Notes: generated by a model from the letters alone, not told the origin. Shown: positions 26,511 to 34,907, counted from the stretch's first letter. The stretch is DNA of 64,000 nucleotides from an uncultured Bacilli bacterium (GCA_934096235.1 CAKOLO010000001.1:1-64000); one strand, 5' to 3'. Program-made: numbers and translations.

Positions 26511-27210
26511 AGACATTTCATCTCCAGTTTCATTTAGTACTGATTCTTGGAATACAATAATAAAAGCAGTAAGAAAGAATAATATAAGTAAATATAATAT
26601 AGTTGATGTTAAAGAAGTAGATTTGGGAACATATGGAAAACATAACGTAAGAATAGCAAATACTACAACGCCAACAGCATGTTCAACAAGTGGTTTCTCA
26701 CAAACAGCATGTGGATTTGTACTTGAATTTGAAGACATTATTGATTCATATTCTATGAATGATGTTAGTGATAATGGGGGAGGTTGGCCTGCAAGTGCTG
26801 CATTAGCATTCGTATATAAAATTTATAATAGTTTTCCAACAGACTTAAAATCTGGAGTAATAGACACTTATACAGTATCAGGCTATGGAAATTCAGATAC
26901 AAGCAATTTTACAAGTACTGAGAAAATATATTTATTAGCTCCAGGAGAAATATATAAAAATTGGTCAGACTCAAACGATACAGCTAGAACACTAACTAGA
27001 CAATTAGATTATTATAATCAAAAGAATGTAACAACAACATCATACTCAAATGCAATTAAGAAAAGAAATACAACAGCTATAGAGTGGTGGCATAGAACTG
27101 CTACAAACGAAGATGGAAATTCATTTTTCATTACTTATAGTAGTGGTTCTAGTGGTATAGAGTATGCAATTGAAGTTTTAGGAATAAGTCCTGCATTTAG
27201 GATAGGTTAA
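26511..27210 (+). pseudogene. Headless DUF6273 domain remnant
   Basis: Right after the BspA stop, a different frame encodes KDISSPVSFSTDSWNTII, then LGTYGKHNVRIAN, SGFSQTACGFVLEFEDII and the C-terminal WWHRTATNE...GISPAFRIG. This is colinear with the last half of the 9605 protein (FETDTWDTII to GISPAFRIS). The first in-frame Met inside the domain is near 26758 and no ribosome-binding site is seen; an ATG at 26470 lies out of frame within the BspA cap. Most likely the 5' half of a TasA-DUF6273 gene was replaced by the BspA gene. Confidence 0.7.
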
Positions 27211-27216
27211 TAAAAT

Positions 27217-27250
27217 AAAAGGTTTATTGATTTTATTCAATAAACCTTTT
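27217..27250. terminator. Bidirectional terminator
   Basis: Perfect 14-bp stem aaaaggtttattga/tcaataaacctttt with a 6-nt loop, between the DUF6273 remnant and the convergent 27233 gene, whose stop codon lies in the loop. Confidence 0.85.
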
Positions 27251-27487
27251 ATATTCATTATATTTTTCAATTATCTTTTTATAAAGTTCAGGATTAAAAT
27301 TTAATTTATAATTAGAAATATAACTCATAAAATTAGTATTTAGTATTTCTTCATAATCATTCTTAACAGCATTATAAATCATATCTATTTCTTCATCTGA
27401 AGCAGTGACACACTCATGACTTAAATAATTTATAATATCTTGCTTAGTTAATTTATTAATATAACCCTTTAATAGTTCTTTTTTCAA
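27233..27487 (-). CDS. Small DUF2624-like protein (YqfT type)
   Basis: 84 aa: LTKQDIINYLSHECVTASDEEID begins a helical protein. Size and the layout of short helices fit DUF2624 (YqfT), whose gene follows nfo in Bacillus; nfo is 3 kb away here. The assignment is tentative. The start is TTG, with aggagg 7 nt upstream, but that site is within a terminator-like stem. Function unknown. Confidence 0.5.
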   Translation of the reverse strand: MKKELLKGYINKLTKQDIINYLSHECVTASDEEIDMIYNAVKNDYEEILNTNFMSYISNYKLNFNPELYKKIIEKYNEYKRFIE

Positions 27488-27489
27488 AT

Positions 27490-27533
27490 AAAAACCTCCT
27501 ACTAATATAGTTTATTAGTAAGAGGAGTTTTTA
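27490..27533 (-). terminator. Terminator-like hairpin containing the ribosome-binding site of the 27233 gene
   Basis: On the reverse strand, actaata/tattagt and ctcct/aggag pair with a 3-nt bulge, flanked by A/T pairs and TTTTTA. It follows the 27531 gene, and its 3' arm is the aggagg of the next gene. Confidence 0.6.
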
Positions 27534-28766
27534 TTCATTTAATTTAGATATTGCATTAATTAAAGCAATTTTACCATAGTCGTAAGTAAGACTTCCTTGT
27601 TGAAATAATACGTATGGTTCTTTAAGTGGACCATCACAAGATATTTCTATAGAACTTCCTTGTACAAAAGAAGCACTAGCCATAATTATTTTATCATCAT
27701 ATCCTGGCATATCTGCAGGTATTGGTGAAACATTCGCATCTATTGCTCCAGCACCTTGCATACCTTCAGCATATTTAATAATATTATTTTCATTTCTAAA
27801 ATATATTAGTTGTACTATATCAGCACGTTTTTCATTATAAGTAGGGTGAACTTCATATCCAAGCTTATCAAGTACTTTGCTTGTAAGAATAGAAGTTTTT
27901 AAAGCAGAAGAAACAACACTAGGAGCAAAGTATAAGCCTTGTAAGAATTCACGATTAGCTTGTCCACTAGGCCCAACTTCACGTCCTTCACCAGGAACGT
28001 TAAGTCTTTCAGCACATAGTTCTATTAATTCATGTTTACCAGCAATATAACCACCATTACGAGCAATACCACCACCTAAATTTTTAATTAAACTTCCAGC
28101 CATTAAGTCAGCTCCGACTAAAGTAGGGGTAGTAGTTTCTACAAACTCACAATAGCAATTATCTACGAAAACGATTACATCCTTATTAATTCCTTTAATG
28201 AATTTAATAACTTTCTCTAACTTTTCAATAGTAAGTGATTCTCTTAAAGAGTAACCTCTAGATCTTTGAATGTGTATAGCTTTTATGTTATTTTTAAGTT
28301 CTTCTTGAATCTTTTCATAATCAAAATCATTATCTATTAAATCTATTTCTTTATATTTAATTCCATAACTCATAAGAGAACTATTATTAGGTTTAATTCC
28401 GATTACTTCATGTAAAGTATCATATGGAGTACCACTAATAGCTAAAAGCGTATCTCCTGGTCTTAAAATAGCAAATAATGCAGTACTTATAGCATGAGTA
28501 CCAGATATAATTTGAGTTCTAACTAAAGCGTCTTCACTATCAAGTATATATGAAAATATTTTTTCTATTTTATCTCTTCCAGTATCATTATATCCATAAC
28601 CGCTAGTACCATTTAAATCACTTTCACTAATATTCACTTCATGAAAAGCATCAAGTACTTTTTTACTATTAAAATATGTATTTTTATCTATAGAATTAAA
28701 TATATCACTTAATTCTTTTTCAGCTTTATTTACTAACTCTATATATTTATTATTTAGCTTTAACAT
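27531..28766 (-). CDS. ynbB: Methionine gamma-lyase family PLP protein (YnbB type)
   Basis: 411 aa, fold-type I PLP enzyme of the 'aluminium resistance' family. Features: SGTHAIS, VDNCYCEFVE, the Schiff-base Lys in MAGSLIKNLGGGIA, and MASASFVQGSSIEISCDGPL. True substrate unknown; members are annotated as cystathionine beta- or methionine gamma-lyase-like. ATG overlaps the upstream reductase by 7 nt, so both form an operon. Confidence 0.88.
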   Translation of the reverse strand: MLKLNNKYIELVNKAEKELSDIFNSIDKNTYFNSKKVLDAFHEVNISESDLNGTSGYGYNDTGRDKIEKIFSYILDSEDALVRTQIISGTHAISTALFAILRPGDTLLAISGTPYDTLHEVIGIKPNNSSLMSYGIKYKEIDLIDNDFDYEKIQEELKNNIKAIHIQRSRGYSLRESLTIEKLEKVIKFIKGINKDVIVFVDNCYCEFVETTTPTLVGADLMAGSLIKNLGGGIARNGGYIAGKHELIELCAERLNVPGEGREVGPSGQANREFLQGLYFAPSVVSSALKTSILTSKVLDKLGYEVHPTYNEKRADIVQLIYFRNENNIIKYAEGMQGAGAIDANVSPIPADMPGYDDKIIMASASFVQGSSIEISCDGPLKEPYVLFQQGSLTYDYGKIALINAISKLNE

Positions 28767-29500
28767 CTTTTACCACCATCTATTCTTATTACTGAGTCAT
28801 TCATATAACTTGCTTCTTCACTTGATAAGAAATACACTACGTTAGCAATCTCATCTGGATGAGCAAATCTACCAAGTATTATTTTTCCTTTTTCTTGTCT
28901 TTTATATTCACTATCTAATTCTTTATTCATAGGTGTATCTATCCATCCAGGACATATAGTATTAACTCTAACTATACCATTATAATGATTTGCTAAATTA
29001 TGGCTTAGATTAATAACACCAGCTTTAGAACTATCATAGTCTAAACTATATTCATAATATGTATCTATTCCATTAGTACTGCTTATATTAATAATATTTC
29101 CATGCCCTTGTTTCTTCATTAAATCACCAAAACATCTCGATACTAAAAATGTACCAACTAAGTTAACTTCTAATATTCTCATAAAATTATATTTAGTTTT
29201 ATCTTCAAATGTAGTATCTATTGCTATAGCAGCATTATTTACAAGAACATCTAATTTACCATAATTATCTAACACTTCATTTTTTAAGTTTTCAATATCA
29301 CTTTCATTACTAATATCACATCTAACTAATAAAGCATTTACTCCATATTTAGATGTAACTTCTTCTTTTAATTTGATTGCATCCTCCTTATGACTTAAAT
29401 ATGTTATAACAACATCATAATTATTACTAGCATATTTTCTTATAATAGATGCTCCAAGTCCAATACTTGAACCTGTTACTAAAACACTCTTTCTATTCAT
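28760..29500 (-). CDS. Short-chain dehydrogenase/reductase (FabG-like)
   Basis: 246 aa, classical SDR. The NAD(P) site is TGSSIGLGASI; NNAAIA is the structural motif; the catalytic triad is Ser in NISST with Y-x3-K in YDSSK. C-terminal IRIDGGKRC is typical of 3-oxoacyl-ACP reductase-like members, though many reductases share it. ATG at 29500 follows gaggg; an in-frame GTG at 29512 is less likely. Its pairing with a PLP lyase suggests an amino-acid or sulfur role. Confidence 0.85.
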   Translation of the reverse strand: MNRKSVLVTGSSIGLGASIIRKYASNNYDVVITYLSHKEDAIKLKEEVTSKYGVNALLVRCDISNESDIENLKNEVLDNYGKLDVLVNNAAIAIDTTFEDKTKYNFMRILEVNLVGTFLVSRCFGDLMKKQGHGNIINISSTNGIDTYYEYSLDYDSSKAGVINLSHNLANHYNGIVRVNTICPGWIDTPMNKELDSEYKRQEKGKIILGRFAHPDEIANVVYFLSSEEASYMNDSVIRIDGGKRC

Positions 29501-29523
29501 AAATTCCCTCACTTAATGAGCAT

Positions 29524-29552
29524 ATTTTAGCACAAAATCATACTTTTTTGAA
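29524..29552 (-). promoter_or_regulatory. Promoter of the SDR-ynbB operon, extended -10
   Basis: Reverse strand: TTCAAA (29552-29547), 17-nt spacer, TGC then TAAAAT (29529-29524). Confidence 0.55.
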
Positions 29553-29581
29553 GTCTTAGCTTAATATTTAATAAGTTTCTC

Positions 29582-29610
29582 TTGTCAACTTCATTTTTAT
29601 TTGTTATAAT
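29582..29610 (+). promoter_or_regulatory. Promoter of rpmG-efp, extended -10
   Basis: TTGTCA (29582-29587), 17-nt spacer, TGT then TATAAT (29605-29610). Confidence 0.75.
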
Positions 29611-29643
29611 CTTGAGTGTATAAAAAAAGGAGGAGAAGTCCAA

Positions 29644-29811
29644 ATGGCAAAGAAAGAAAATAGAGAAGGTATCGCACTACAATGTACTGTTTGTAAAGAA
29701 ATCAACTATTTAACTAGTAAAAATAAAAAGAATACTGATGGCAAATTAGAAATTAATAAGTTCTGTTCAAGATGTAATAAGACTACTGCTCATAAAGAAA
29801 AGAAGGCGTAG
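29644..29811 (+). CDS. rpmG: 50S ribosomal protein L33
   Basis: bL33, 55 aa. GIALQCTVCKEINYLTSKNK is typical, and two CxxC pairs (CTVC, CSRC) make this the zinc-binding form. aaggaggag precedes ATG. The stop is TAG, 6 nt before efp. Confidence 0.93.
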   Translation: MAKKENREGIALQCTVCKEINYLTSKNKKNTDGKLEINKFCSRCNKTTAHKEKKA

Positions 29812-29817
29812 TAAATT

Positions 29818-30375
29818 ATGTTTAATGTAAATGATATTAAAAACGGAATGACTATTAAGTATGAAGGTAATATTTACCAAGTTGTTGAATTTCAACATGT
29901 AAAACCTGGTAAGGGTAGTGCTTTTGTTAAAACAAAACTTAAAAATTTAAGAGCAGGTACTACTCAAGAAATTACATTCAATGCAGGAATCAAAATGGAA
30001 AAAGCTGATGTAAGAAAGAATCAACTTTCATATTTATATTCTACTGGAGATGCTTATGTATTTATGGATAATAATACTTATGATCAAATTGAAATACCAG
30101 CTACTTTAGTAGAAAATGAAGCAAAATTCTTAAAAGAAGGTATGAATGTTGAATCTATGGTAATTGAAGGAGAAGTAGTAGGTATTACACTTCCTGAAAA
30201 AGTATCATACAAAGTTATCAGTGCTCCAGAAGCAGTTAAAGGTAATACAACAAGTACTGCACAAAAAGACGTTACTATTGAAACAGGTTATACACTAAAA
30301 GCTCCATTATTTATTTCAGAAGGAGAAGAAATAGTTATAACTACTCGTGATGGTAAATATTTTAGTAGAGGATAA
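29818..30375 (+). CDS. efp: Elongation factor P
   Basis: 185 aa, three beta-barrel domains. It relieves ribosome stalling at polyproline. The modifiable Lys is at the tip of VKPGKGSAF. The C-terminal domain ends TRDGKYFSRG, close to the conserved YxxR. Cotranscribed with rpmG; the spacing is short with no strong own ribosome-binding site apart from agaagg. No modification enzyme is seen in the window. Confidence 0.95.
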   Translation: MFNVNDIKNGMTIKYEGNIYQVVEFQHVKPGKGSAFVKTKLKNLRAGTTQEITFNAGIKMEKADVRKNQLSYLYSTGDAYVFMDNNTYDQIEIPATLVENEAKFLKEGMNVESMVIEGEVVGITLPEKVSYKVISAPEAVKGNTTSTAQKDVTIETGYTLKAPLFISEGEEIVITTRDGKYFSRG

Positions 30376-30376
30376 G

Positions 30377-30398
30377 AACTAAAGAAATTTAGTTTTTT
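30377..30398 (+). terminator. Terminator of rpmG-efp
   Basis: Stem aactaaa/tttagtt, gaaa loop, T tract. Confidence 0.75.
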
Positions 30399-30418
30399 CT
30401 TTTGGAAAAATTTAATAT

Positions 30419-30447
30419 TTGACAAATTAAAAAAAATAATATATACT
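30419..30447 (+). promoter_or_regulatory. Promoter of the Tyr T-box operon
   Basis: TTGACA (30419-30424), 17-nt spacer, TATACT (30442-30447). Confidence 0.7.
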
Positions 30448-30453
30448 TTACTC

Positions 30454-30650
30454 ATTAAACGAAGACAAAATAATAGTATTTATAAAGATTATTTATAGAA
30501 AGTTAGTGGTTGATGGAAACTAATAGATCTTTAATAAAGAAGTTACATATTTTTGAGTTTAAAGGTGATGCTTTATAATCTTTAAGATAGTTTAACTATG
30601 AAATAAGGTGGTACCACGGAGAAATTCGTCCTTTAATTGGTACCTTTTTT
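30454..30650 (+). promoter_or_regulatory. Tyrosine T-box riboswitch of dut-tyrS
   Basis: Stem I distal part shows gtggttgatggaaactaa (about 30513-30531). The specifier loop contains UAC (30544-30546, Tyr) followed by A. The T-box sequence aaggtggtaccacgg lies at 30605-30619; its UGGU fits the A73-CCA end of tRNA-Tyr. The terminator stem ggtacca/tggtacc (30610-30616/30638-30644) ends in six T. Uncharged tRNA-Tyr should allow read-through. Confidence 0.9.
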
Positions 30651-30664
30651 ATTGGAGGAAAATT

Positions 30665-31150
30665 ATGAGAAAATTTGAAAAAATAAGTTTTGAACAATTT
30701 AAAAAAGATATTAAAGATGATAAAGAACTATATGAAAGTTATTTATTGCCTACAAGAAGTACTAAGAAAAGTGCTGGATATGATATTAGAAGTTTAGAAG
30801 AATATACTTTAAAACCAGGAGAATCTAAATCATTCACAACAGGACTTAAAGTATCAATGAACGAAGATGAAGTATTATATCTATATAGTAGAAGTAGTAT
30901 GGGATATAAATATGATGTAACACTTTCAAATAGTGTAGGTGTTATAGATAGTGATTTTTATAATAACAAAGATAATGAAGGTCACTTTAAAGTTAAATTA
31001 ATAAATCATGGAAATAAAGACTTTGAAGTTAAAATAGGAGATAGAATAGCTCAAGGTGTATTTATGAAATATTTAATAGTAGATGATGAAGAAGAAATAA
31101 TAAATGAAAGAATTGGTGGAATTGGTTCTACTAATAAGGAGGTAAAATAA
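30665..31150 (+). CDS. dut: dUTP diphosphatase
   Basis: 161 aa, trimeric dUTPase fold, hydrolysing dUTP to dUMP and keeping uracil out of DNA. Five motifs in order: SAGYDI, SRSSMGYK, NSVGVIDSDF, GDRIAQGVF and RIGGIGSTNK. An extra N-terminal segment of about 30 residues precedes motif 1. The frame is open back into the T-box, but ATG 30665 has ggagg at the right distance. It is the first gene after the Tyr T-box, directly upstream of tyrS. Confidence 0.9.
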   Translation: MRKFEKISFEQFKKDIKDDKELYESYLLPTRSTKKSAGYDIRSLEEYTLKPGESKSFTTGLKVSMNEDEVLYLYSRSSMGYKYDVTLSNSVGVIDSDFYNNKDNEGHFKVKLINHGNKDFEVKIGDRIAQGVFMKYLIVDDEEEIINERIGGIGSTNKEVK

Positions 31151-31151
31151 T

Positions 31152-32354
31152 ATGACATTTTTTGAAGAATTAGAATGGAGAGGTGTAGTAAAAGATATAA
31201 GTAGTCCAGATTTAAAAGATAAACTAAATAATGAAAAATTAACTTTCTATTTAGGAACAGATCCAACAGCAGATTCACTACATATTGGACATTATGCATC
31301 ATTTGTAACAGCAAAACGTTTAGCGCAACATGGACATCATCCAATTATATTAGTAGGTGGAGCTACAGGATTAATTGGAGATCCAAGACCAACTGCTGAA
31401 AGAGAAATAATCTCAAAAGAAACAGTTGAAAAAAATATTGAAGGATTAAAACATCAAGTAACAAAACTATTAGATGGAAAAGCAGAAGTAGTAAATAACT
31501 ATGACTGGACTAAAGATGTAAGTTTCTTAGATTTTTTAAGAGATATCGGAAAATATATTAATGTAAATTATATGCTTAACAAAGATATAATTTCAAGAAG
31601 ACTTGATACTGGTATAACATATGCTGAATTCTCATATACATTACTTCAAGGATTTGATTTTCTACATTTATTTAATGATAAGAATTGTACACTTCAAGCA
31701 GCTGGTTCAGATCAATGGGGTAATATCACTACAGGAATAGAACTAATACGTAAAATAGAAGGAAAAGAAGCATATGGATTCACTATGCCATTAATACTTG
31801 ATAGTACAGGTAAAAAGTTTGGCAAAAGTGAAGGAAATGCTTTATGGTTAGATAAAGAAAAAACTAGTCCATATAAGATTTACCAATACTTAATTAATTC
31901 AGATGATTCTAAAGTAGTAGAATACTTAAAAGTATTTACATTCTTAAATAAAGAAGAAATAGATAAACTTGAAGAAAGTGTTAAAAATGAACCTGAAAAG
32001 AGACTTGCTCAAAAAACATTAGCATTCGAAGTAGTAAAAGATTTACATGGAGAAGAAGAAGCTATTAAAGCAAGAAATACAAGTGAAGAATTATTTACTA
32101 AAGGATACTCTGAAGAAGGTATGGAAGAAGTATTAATTGATATGGAAGATGAAATTAATATATTAGATTTATTAGTTAAATCAGGCATTGCTCCATCAAA
32201 GAGTGAGGCAAGAAGATTAGTACAAGGTAATGGTATTAGTTTTAACTCTATAAAAGAAACTAACGATACAAGAATATTCAAAAAAGAAGAAATTAATAAT
32301 TTAGTAATTAGTAAAGGCAAAAAAACACATATAAAAGTTAACTTAAACAAATAA
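31152..32354 (+). CDS. tyrS: Tyrosyl-tRNA synthetase
   Basis: 400 aa, class I. The HIGH box is HIGHY within GTDPTADSLHIGHY; the KMSKS-type loop is KFGKS (KKFGKSEGNALWLD). A C-terminal S4 RNA-binding domain (SGIAPSKSEARRLVQGNGI) is present. aaggagg precedes ATG, 1 nt after the dut stop. Expression is controlled by the Tyr T-box. Confidence 0.97.
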   Translation: MTFFEELEWRGVVKDISSPDLKDKLNNEKLTFYLGTDPTADSLHIGHYASFVTAKRLAQHGHHPIILVGGATGLIGDPRPTAEREIISKETVEKNIEGLKHQVTKLLDGKAEVVNNYDWTKDVSFLDFLRDIGKYINVNYMLNKDIISRRLDTGITYAEFSYTLLQGFDFLHLFNDKNCTLQAAGSDQWGNITTGIELIRKIEGKEAYGFTMPLILDSTGKKFGKSEGNALWLDKEKTSPYKIYQYLINSDDSKVVEYLKVFTFLNKEEIDKLEESVKNEPEKRLAQKTLAFEVVKDLHGEEEAIKARNTSEELFTKGYSEEGMEEVLIDMEDEINILDLLVKSGIAPSKSEARRLVQGNGISFNSIKETNDTRIFKKEEINNLVISKGKKTHIKVNLNK

Positions 32355-32365
32355 GTTAACTTTTT
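32333..32365 (+). terminator. Terminator of dut-tyrS
   Basis: Perfect 13-bp stem aaaagttaactta/taagttaactttt, 6-nt loop, T tract; the tyrS stop codon is in the 3' arm. Confidence 0.85.
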
Positions 32366-32411
32366 CTTTTTAAATAATAATATTAATAATATAATAGTAA
32401 TAGAGGTGTAT

Positions 32412-32981
32412 ATGAAAGAAGAAACTTTAAATAAATTAAGAATGGAAGTAAAAGAATTAAAAAGAAAAAATGAAGAAATAAATAGAAAGAATAGAAGAAT
32501 ACAAGCACTAGAGCAAGATAGTAAAGTTAGAGAATACTTAAAGTTAAGAGGCTTAAGAGAAACTAGAATAATAGAACATTTAGAAACAAATGAAGAATCA
32601 TTAGTAGAAAAAGTATATTATAGTCTAATACGTAGTATAAATGAAAAAGACACTAATAAAATATATGTATATCTAGGAACGTATAAAAGTTCATATGAAT
32701 CAGATGTTATTCATGGAAGCAACGATATAAGAGTTGATTACAATGATCCCACATCAGAATATAGAATGTTTCAAGATATAGAGTTAGATAGTCAAATAAT
32801 TATTCCAATAGATAAATGTAAAGATTTCGAATCTTCAAACAAAATAATATATTTAAAAGGGTATAGATTATGGGGTAAATACTATAGTATTCAAAAAGAA
32901 TTTTTTAAAGAATCATTTAAAAATGGACAAGAAGAAGCATGCAAACTAATACTAAGAAAATATAATAGTAATAGTAAATAA
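32412..32981 (+). CDS. Unknown protein with N-terminal coiled coil
   Basis: 189 aa, no family recognised. The first 45 residues are a charged coiled coil (ELKRKNEEINRKNRRIQALEQDSKV). The rest is mixed alpha/beta with IYVYLGTYKSSYE and a Tyr-rich C-terminal part. No signal or membrane segment, so cytoplasmic. gaggtg precedes ATG; a TATAAT lies near 32390. It stands between tyrS and a protease gene on the same strand. Confidence 0.6.
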   Translation: MKEETLNKLRMEVKELKRKNEEINRKNRRIQALEQDSKVREYLKLRGLRETRIIEHLETNEESLVEKVYYSLIRSINEKDTNKIYVYLGTYKSSYESDVIHGSNDIRVDYNDPTSEYRMFQDIELDSQIIIPIDKCKDFESSNKIIYLKGYRLWGKYYSIQKEFFKESFKNGQEEACKLILRKYNSNSK

Positions 32982-33024
32982 TTATCTTTTATGGTATACT
33001 ATTAAATAGAAAGTAAGTGATTAA

Positions 33025-33786
33025 ATGCAAATAAAATACACTAAAGAAAGTTTAATAATAGAAAGCGATGACTCATCTAGTAAAGATAACAAATCAATAT
33101 TTAAATATTCAAAAGAAAGACCAATATATATAAACATATTATTCTTTTTAGTAGCATTTATTGGTACATTTGTATTACCATCACTATTCAGTGAACTATT
33201 TTTAAAAATAATAAAAAACGCTGTAGTATCTTCACTTTTAGGAAATCTAACATTTATAATATTATTATATTTAATGTATAAAAAAGATCTAGATAAAGAA
33301 TTCAAAACATTTATAAATGAATTTAAAAATAACTTTAAGACAGGCTTTAAATATTATTTAGCAGGTCTTGGAGCAATGATGGTATTTAACTTATTTATAT
33401 CAATTATTATAAAAGATGTTTCAACAAACGAAAGCTTAGTAAGAGAAATGCTATTTAAAATGCCAGTATATACTATGATAAGTATATCTATAATAGCACC
33501 TCTAAGTGAAGAATTTACATTTAGAAAAAGTTTAGAACCATTAATCAAAAATAAATGGATTTATGCTTTATCCTGTGGATTATTATTTGCTGCATGCCAT
33601 TTAGTAGCAGGAGAATTTAAACTAGTTAATTTACTTTATTTACTTCCATATGGATCTCTTGGATTTGTATTTGCATTAATGGATAAAAAAACAAATACAA
33701 CATTTACAAGTGTAATGATGCATATGATACATAACACAATGACAGGAGTTTTATTACTACTTGTATATAAAATGGGAGCACTATAA
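33025..33786 (+). CDS. CPBP (CAAX/Abi) family intramembrane metalloprotease
   Basis: 253 aa, about seven membrane helices after a polar N-terminal tail of some 35 residues. Catalytic motifs: EEFTFR (EExxxR), FAACHL (FxxxH) and HMIHN (HxxxN/B). Relatives act in peptide processing, bacteriocin self-immunity or membrane-protein cleavage; the substrate is unknown. Directly followed (no gap) by a phosphoesterase-like gene, so both form an operon. Confidence 0.85.
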   Translation: MQIKYTKESLIIESDDSSSKDNKSIFKYSKERPIYINILFFLVAFIGTFVLPSLFSELFLKIIKNAVVSSLLGNLTFIILLYLMYKKDLDKEFKTFINEFKNNFKTGFKYYLAGLGAMMVFNLFISIIIKDVSTNESLVREMLFKMPVYTMISISIIAPLSEEFTFRKSLEPLIKNKWIYALSCGLLFAACHLVAGEFKLVNLLYLLPYGSLGFVFALMDKKTNTTFTSVMMHMIHNTMTGVLLLLVYKMGAL

Positions 33787-34662
33787 ATGACACAAGAAGA
33801 AGTAAAAGAATCACATGGTGGAAAAATAATAAGCATAATATTCTTTGTAATATTATTAGCTGCATTAATTTTTCTATATGCTAAATACATTGGAATAAAA
33901 GGCTTAATAGTAAAAGAATATAAAGTAGAAAGTAGTATATTAACAAGCAACTTTAGTGGTATTAAAATAGTTCATTTTAGTGATTTACTTTATAAATCAA
34001 CAGTAGATAAAAATGATGTAAAAGAATTAGTAAATAGAATAAATGAATTAAAACCTGATATAGTAGTATTCACAGGCGACTTAGTAAATAAAAGTAAGAA
34101 ATATAACAATAGTGATATAGAATTTTTAGAAGAAGAACTAACTAATATAAAAGCAACTATAGGTAAATATGCTATATATGGAGATGCAGACTATAGTTTT
34201 GAAGATTATAAAACAATACTAGAAAAAAGCAAATTTAACATACTTAATAATAGTTATGATGAAATATATTATAAGAACAATGATTCTATGTTTATAGTAG
34301 GACTTCCTAGTTCTTCAAAAGAAGAAGTTAAATTTGAAGAAGCATTTAGCTTTTATAAAGAAGATGAAAAAAGAAAATACATAATAGTTCTAGCTCATGA
34401 TGGAAAAACTATTAAATTATTAGATGATACAACATATGAAGTTGATTTAGTTTTAGGTGGACATTCACTAAATGGTAGTGTAGTAGTTCCATATTATGGA
34501 GGAGTTTTCTTAGATGATTTAGGAGACAAATATTATCAAGAACACTATTCTAAAGGTATAACAGACATATATATATCAAGTGGAATAGGTACTAATAAGT
34601 ATCCATACAGAATATTTAATAAACCATCATTTAACTTATATCGTTTAAAAGCACAATCTTAA
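33787..34662 (+). CDS. Metallophosphoesterase-like protein lacking metal ligands
   Basis: 291 aa with one N-terminal membrane helix (about 15-36) and a calcineurin-like fold, paralogous to the 16301 protein. The catalytic motifs are eroded: D.H is FSDLLYKS, GNHE is YGDADYS, SH.P is LAHDGK, and GH.HGG is GGHSLNGS. Only TGD and single His residues remain. It is intact over its length, so it is more likely a pseudoenzyme that still folds than a decayed gene. Cotranscribed with the CPBP protease. Confidence 0.75.
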   Translation: MTQEEVKESHGGKIISIIFFVILLAALIFLYAKYIGIKGLIVKEYKVESSILTSNFSGIKIVHFSDLLYKSTVDKNDVKELVNRINELKPDIVVFTGDLVNKSKKYNNSDIEFLEEELTNIKATIGKYAIYGDADYSFEDYKTILEKSKFNILNNSYDEIYYKNNDSMFIVGLPSSSKEEVKFEEAFSFYKEDEKRKYIIVLAHDGKTIKLLDDTTYEVDLVLGGHSLNGSVVVPYYGGVFLDDLGDKYYQEHYSKGITDIYISSGIGTNKYPYRIFNKPSFNLYRLKAQS

Positions 34663-34674
34663 ATGTGCTTTTTT
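34647..34674 (+). terminator. Terminator of the protease/phosphoesterase operon
   Basis: Stem aaaagcaca/tgtgctttt (9 bp), 8-nt loop containing the stop codon, T tract. Confidence 0.8.
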
Positions 34675-34700
34675 CATAGTATAAAATAGAGGTGAATATT

Positions 34701-34859
34701 ATGTATGGAAACTTTAAATATGGAAAAGATAGATTTGGTTTTGCAGCACCATTTCTTTTAGGGGCATTAACTGGAGGAGTCGCAGTAGGTACATTTAATC
34801 CATATAGACCAAGACCAGTTTATTATCAAAATCCATATGGATACTATCCTTATTATTGA
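34701..34859 (+). CDS. Small Tyr/Pro/Gly-rich hydrophobic protein
   Basis: 52 aa: a polar N-terminal stretch, one hydrophobic helix (FGFAAPFLLGALTGGVAVG) and a tail of Tyr, Pro and Asn (PYRPRPVYYQNPYGYYPYY). gaggtg lies 8 nt before ATG. Similar tiny tails occur in coat- or envelope-associated peptides of Bacilli; no family can be claimed. Confidence 0.6.
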   Translation: MYGNFKYGKDRFGFAAPFLLGALTGGVAVGTFNPYRPRPVYYQNPYGYYPYY

Positions 34860-34907
34860 TAAAAAACACAATTTATAGTATAATATGCTCCCAAAAGAGG
34901 GAATATT

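Noticed and set aside
24327..27210. Programmed frameshift joining BspA repeats to the DUF6273 domain
   Set aside because: The BspA frame ends with the same cap and stop as its two paralogues, and no slippery heptamer is seen at the junction.
30608..30664. Longer N terminus for dUTPase
   Set aside because: The extra codons are the T-box and terminator stem of the riboswitch.
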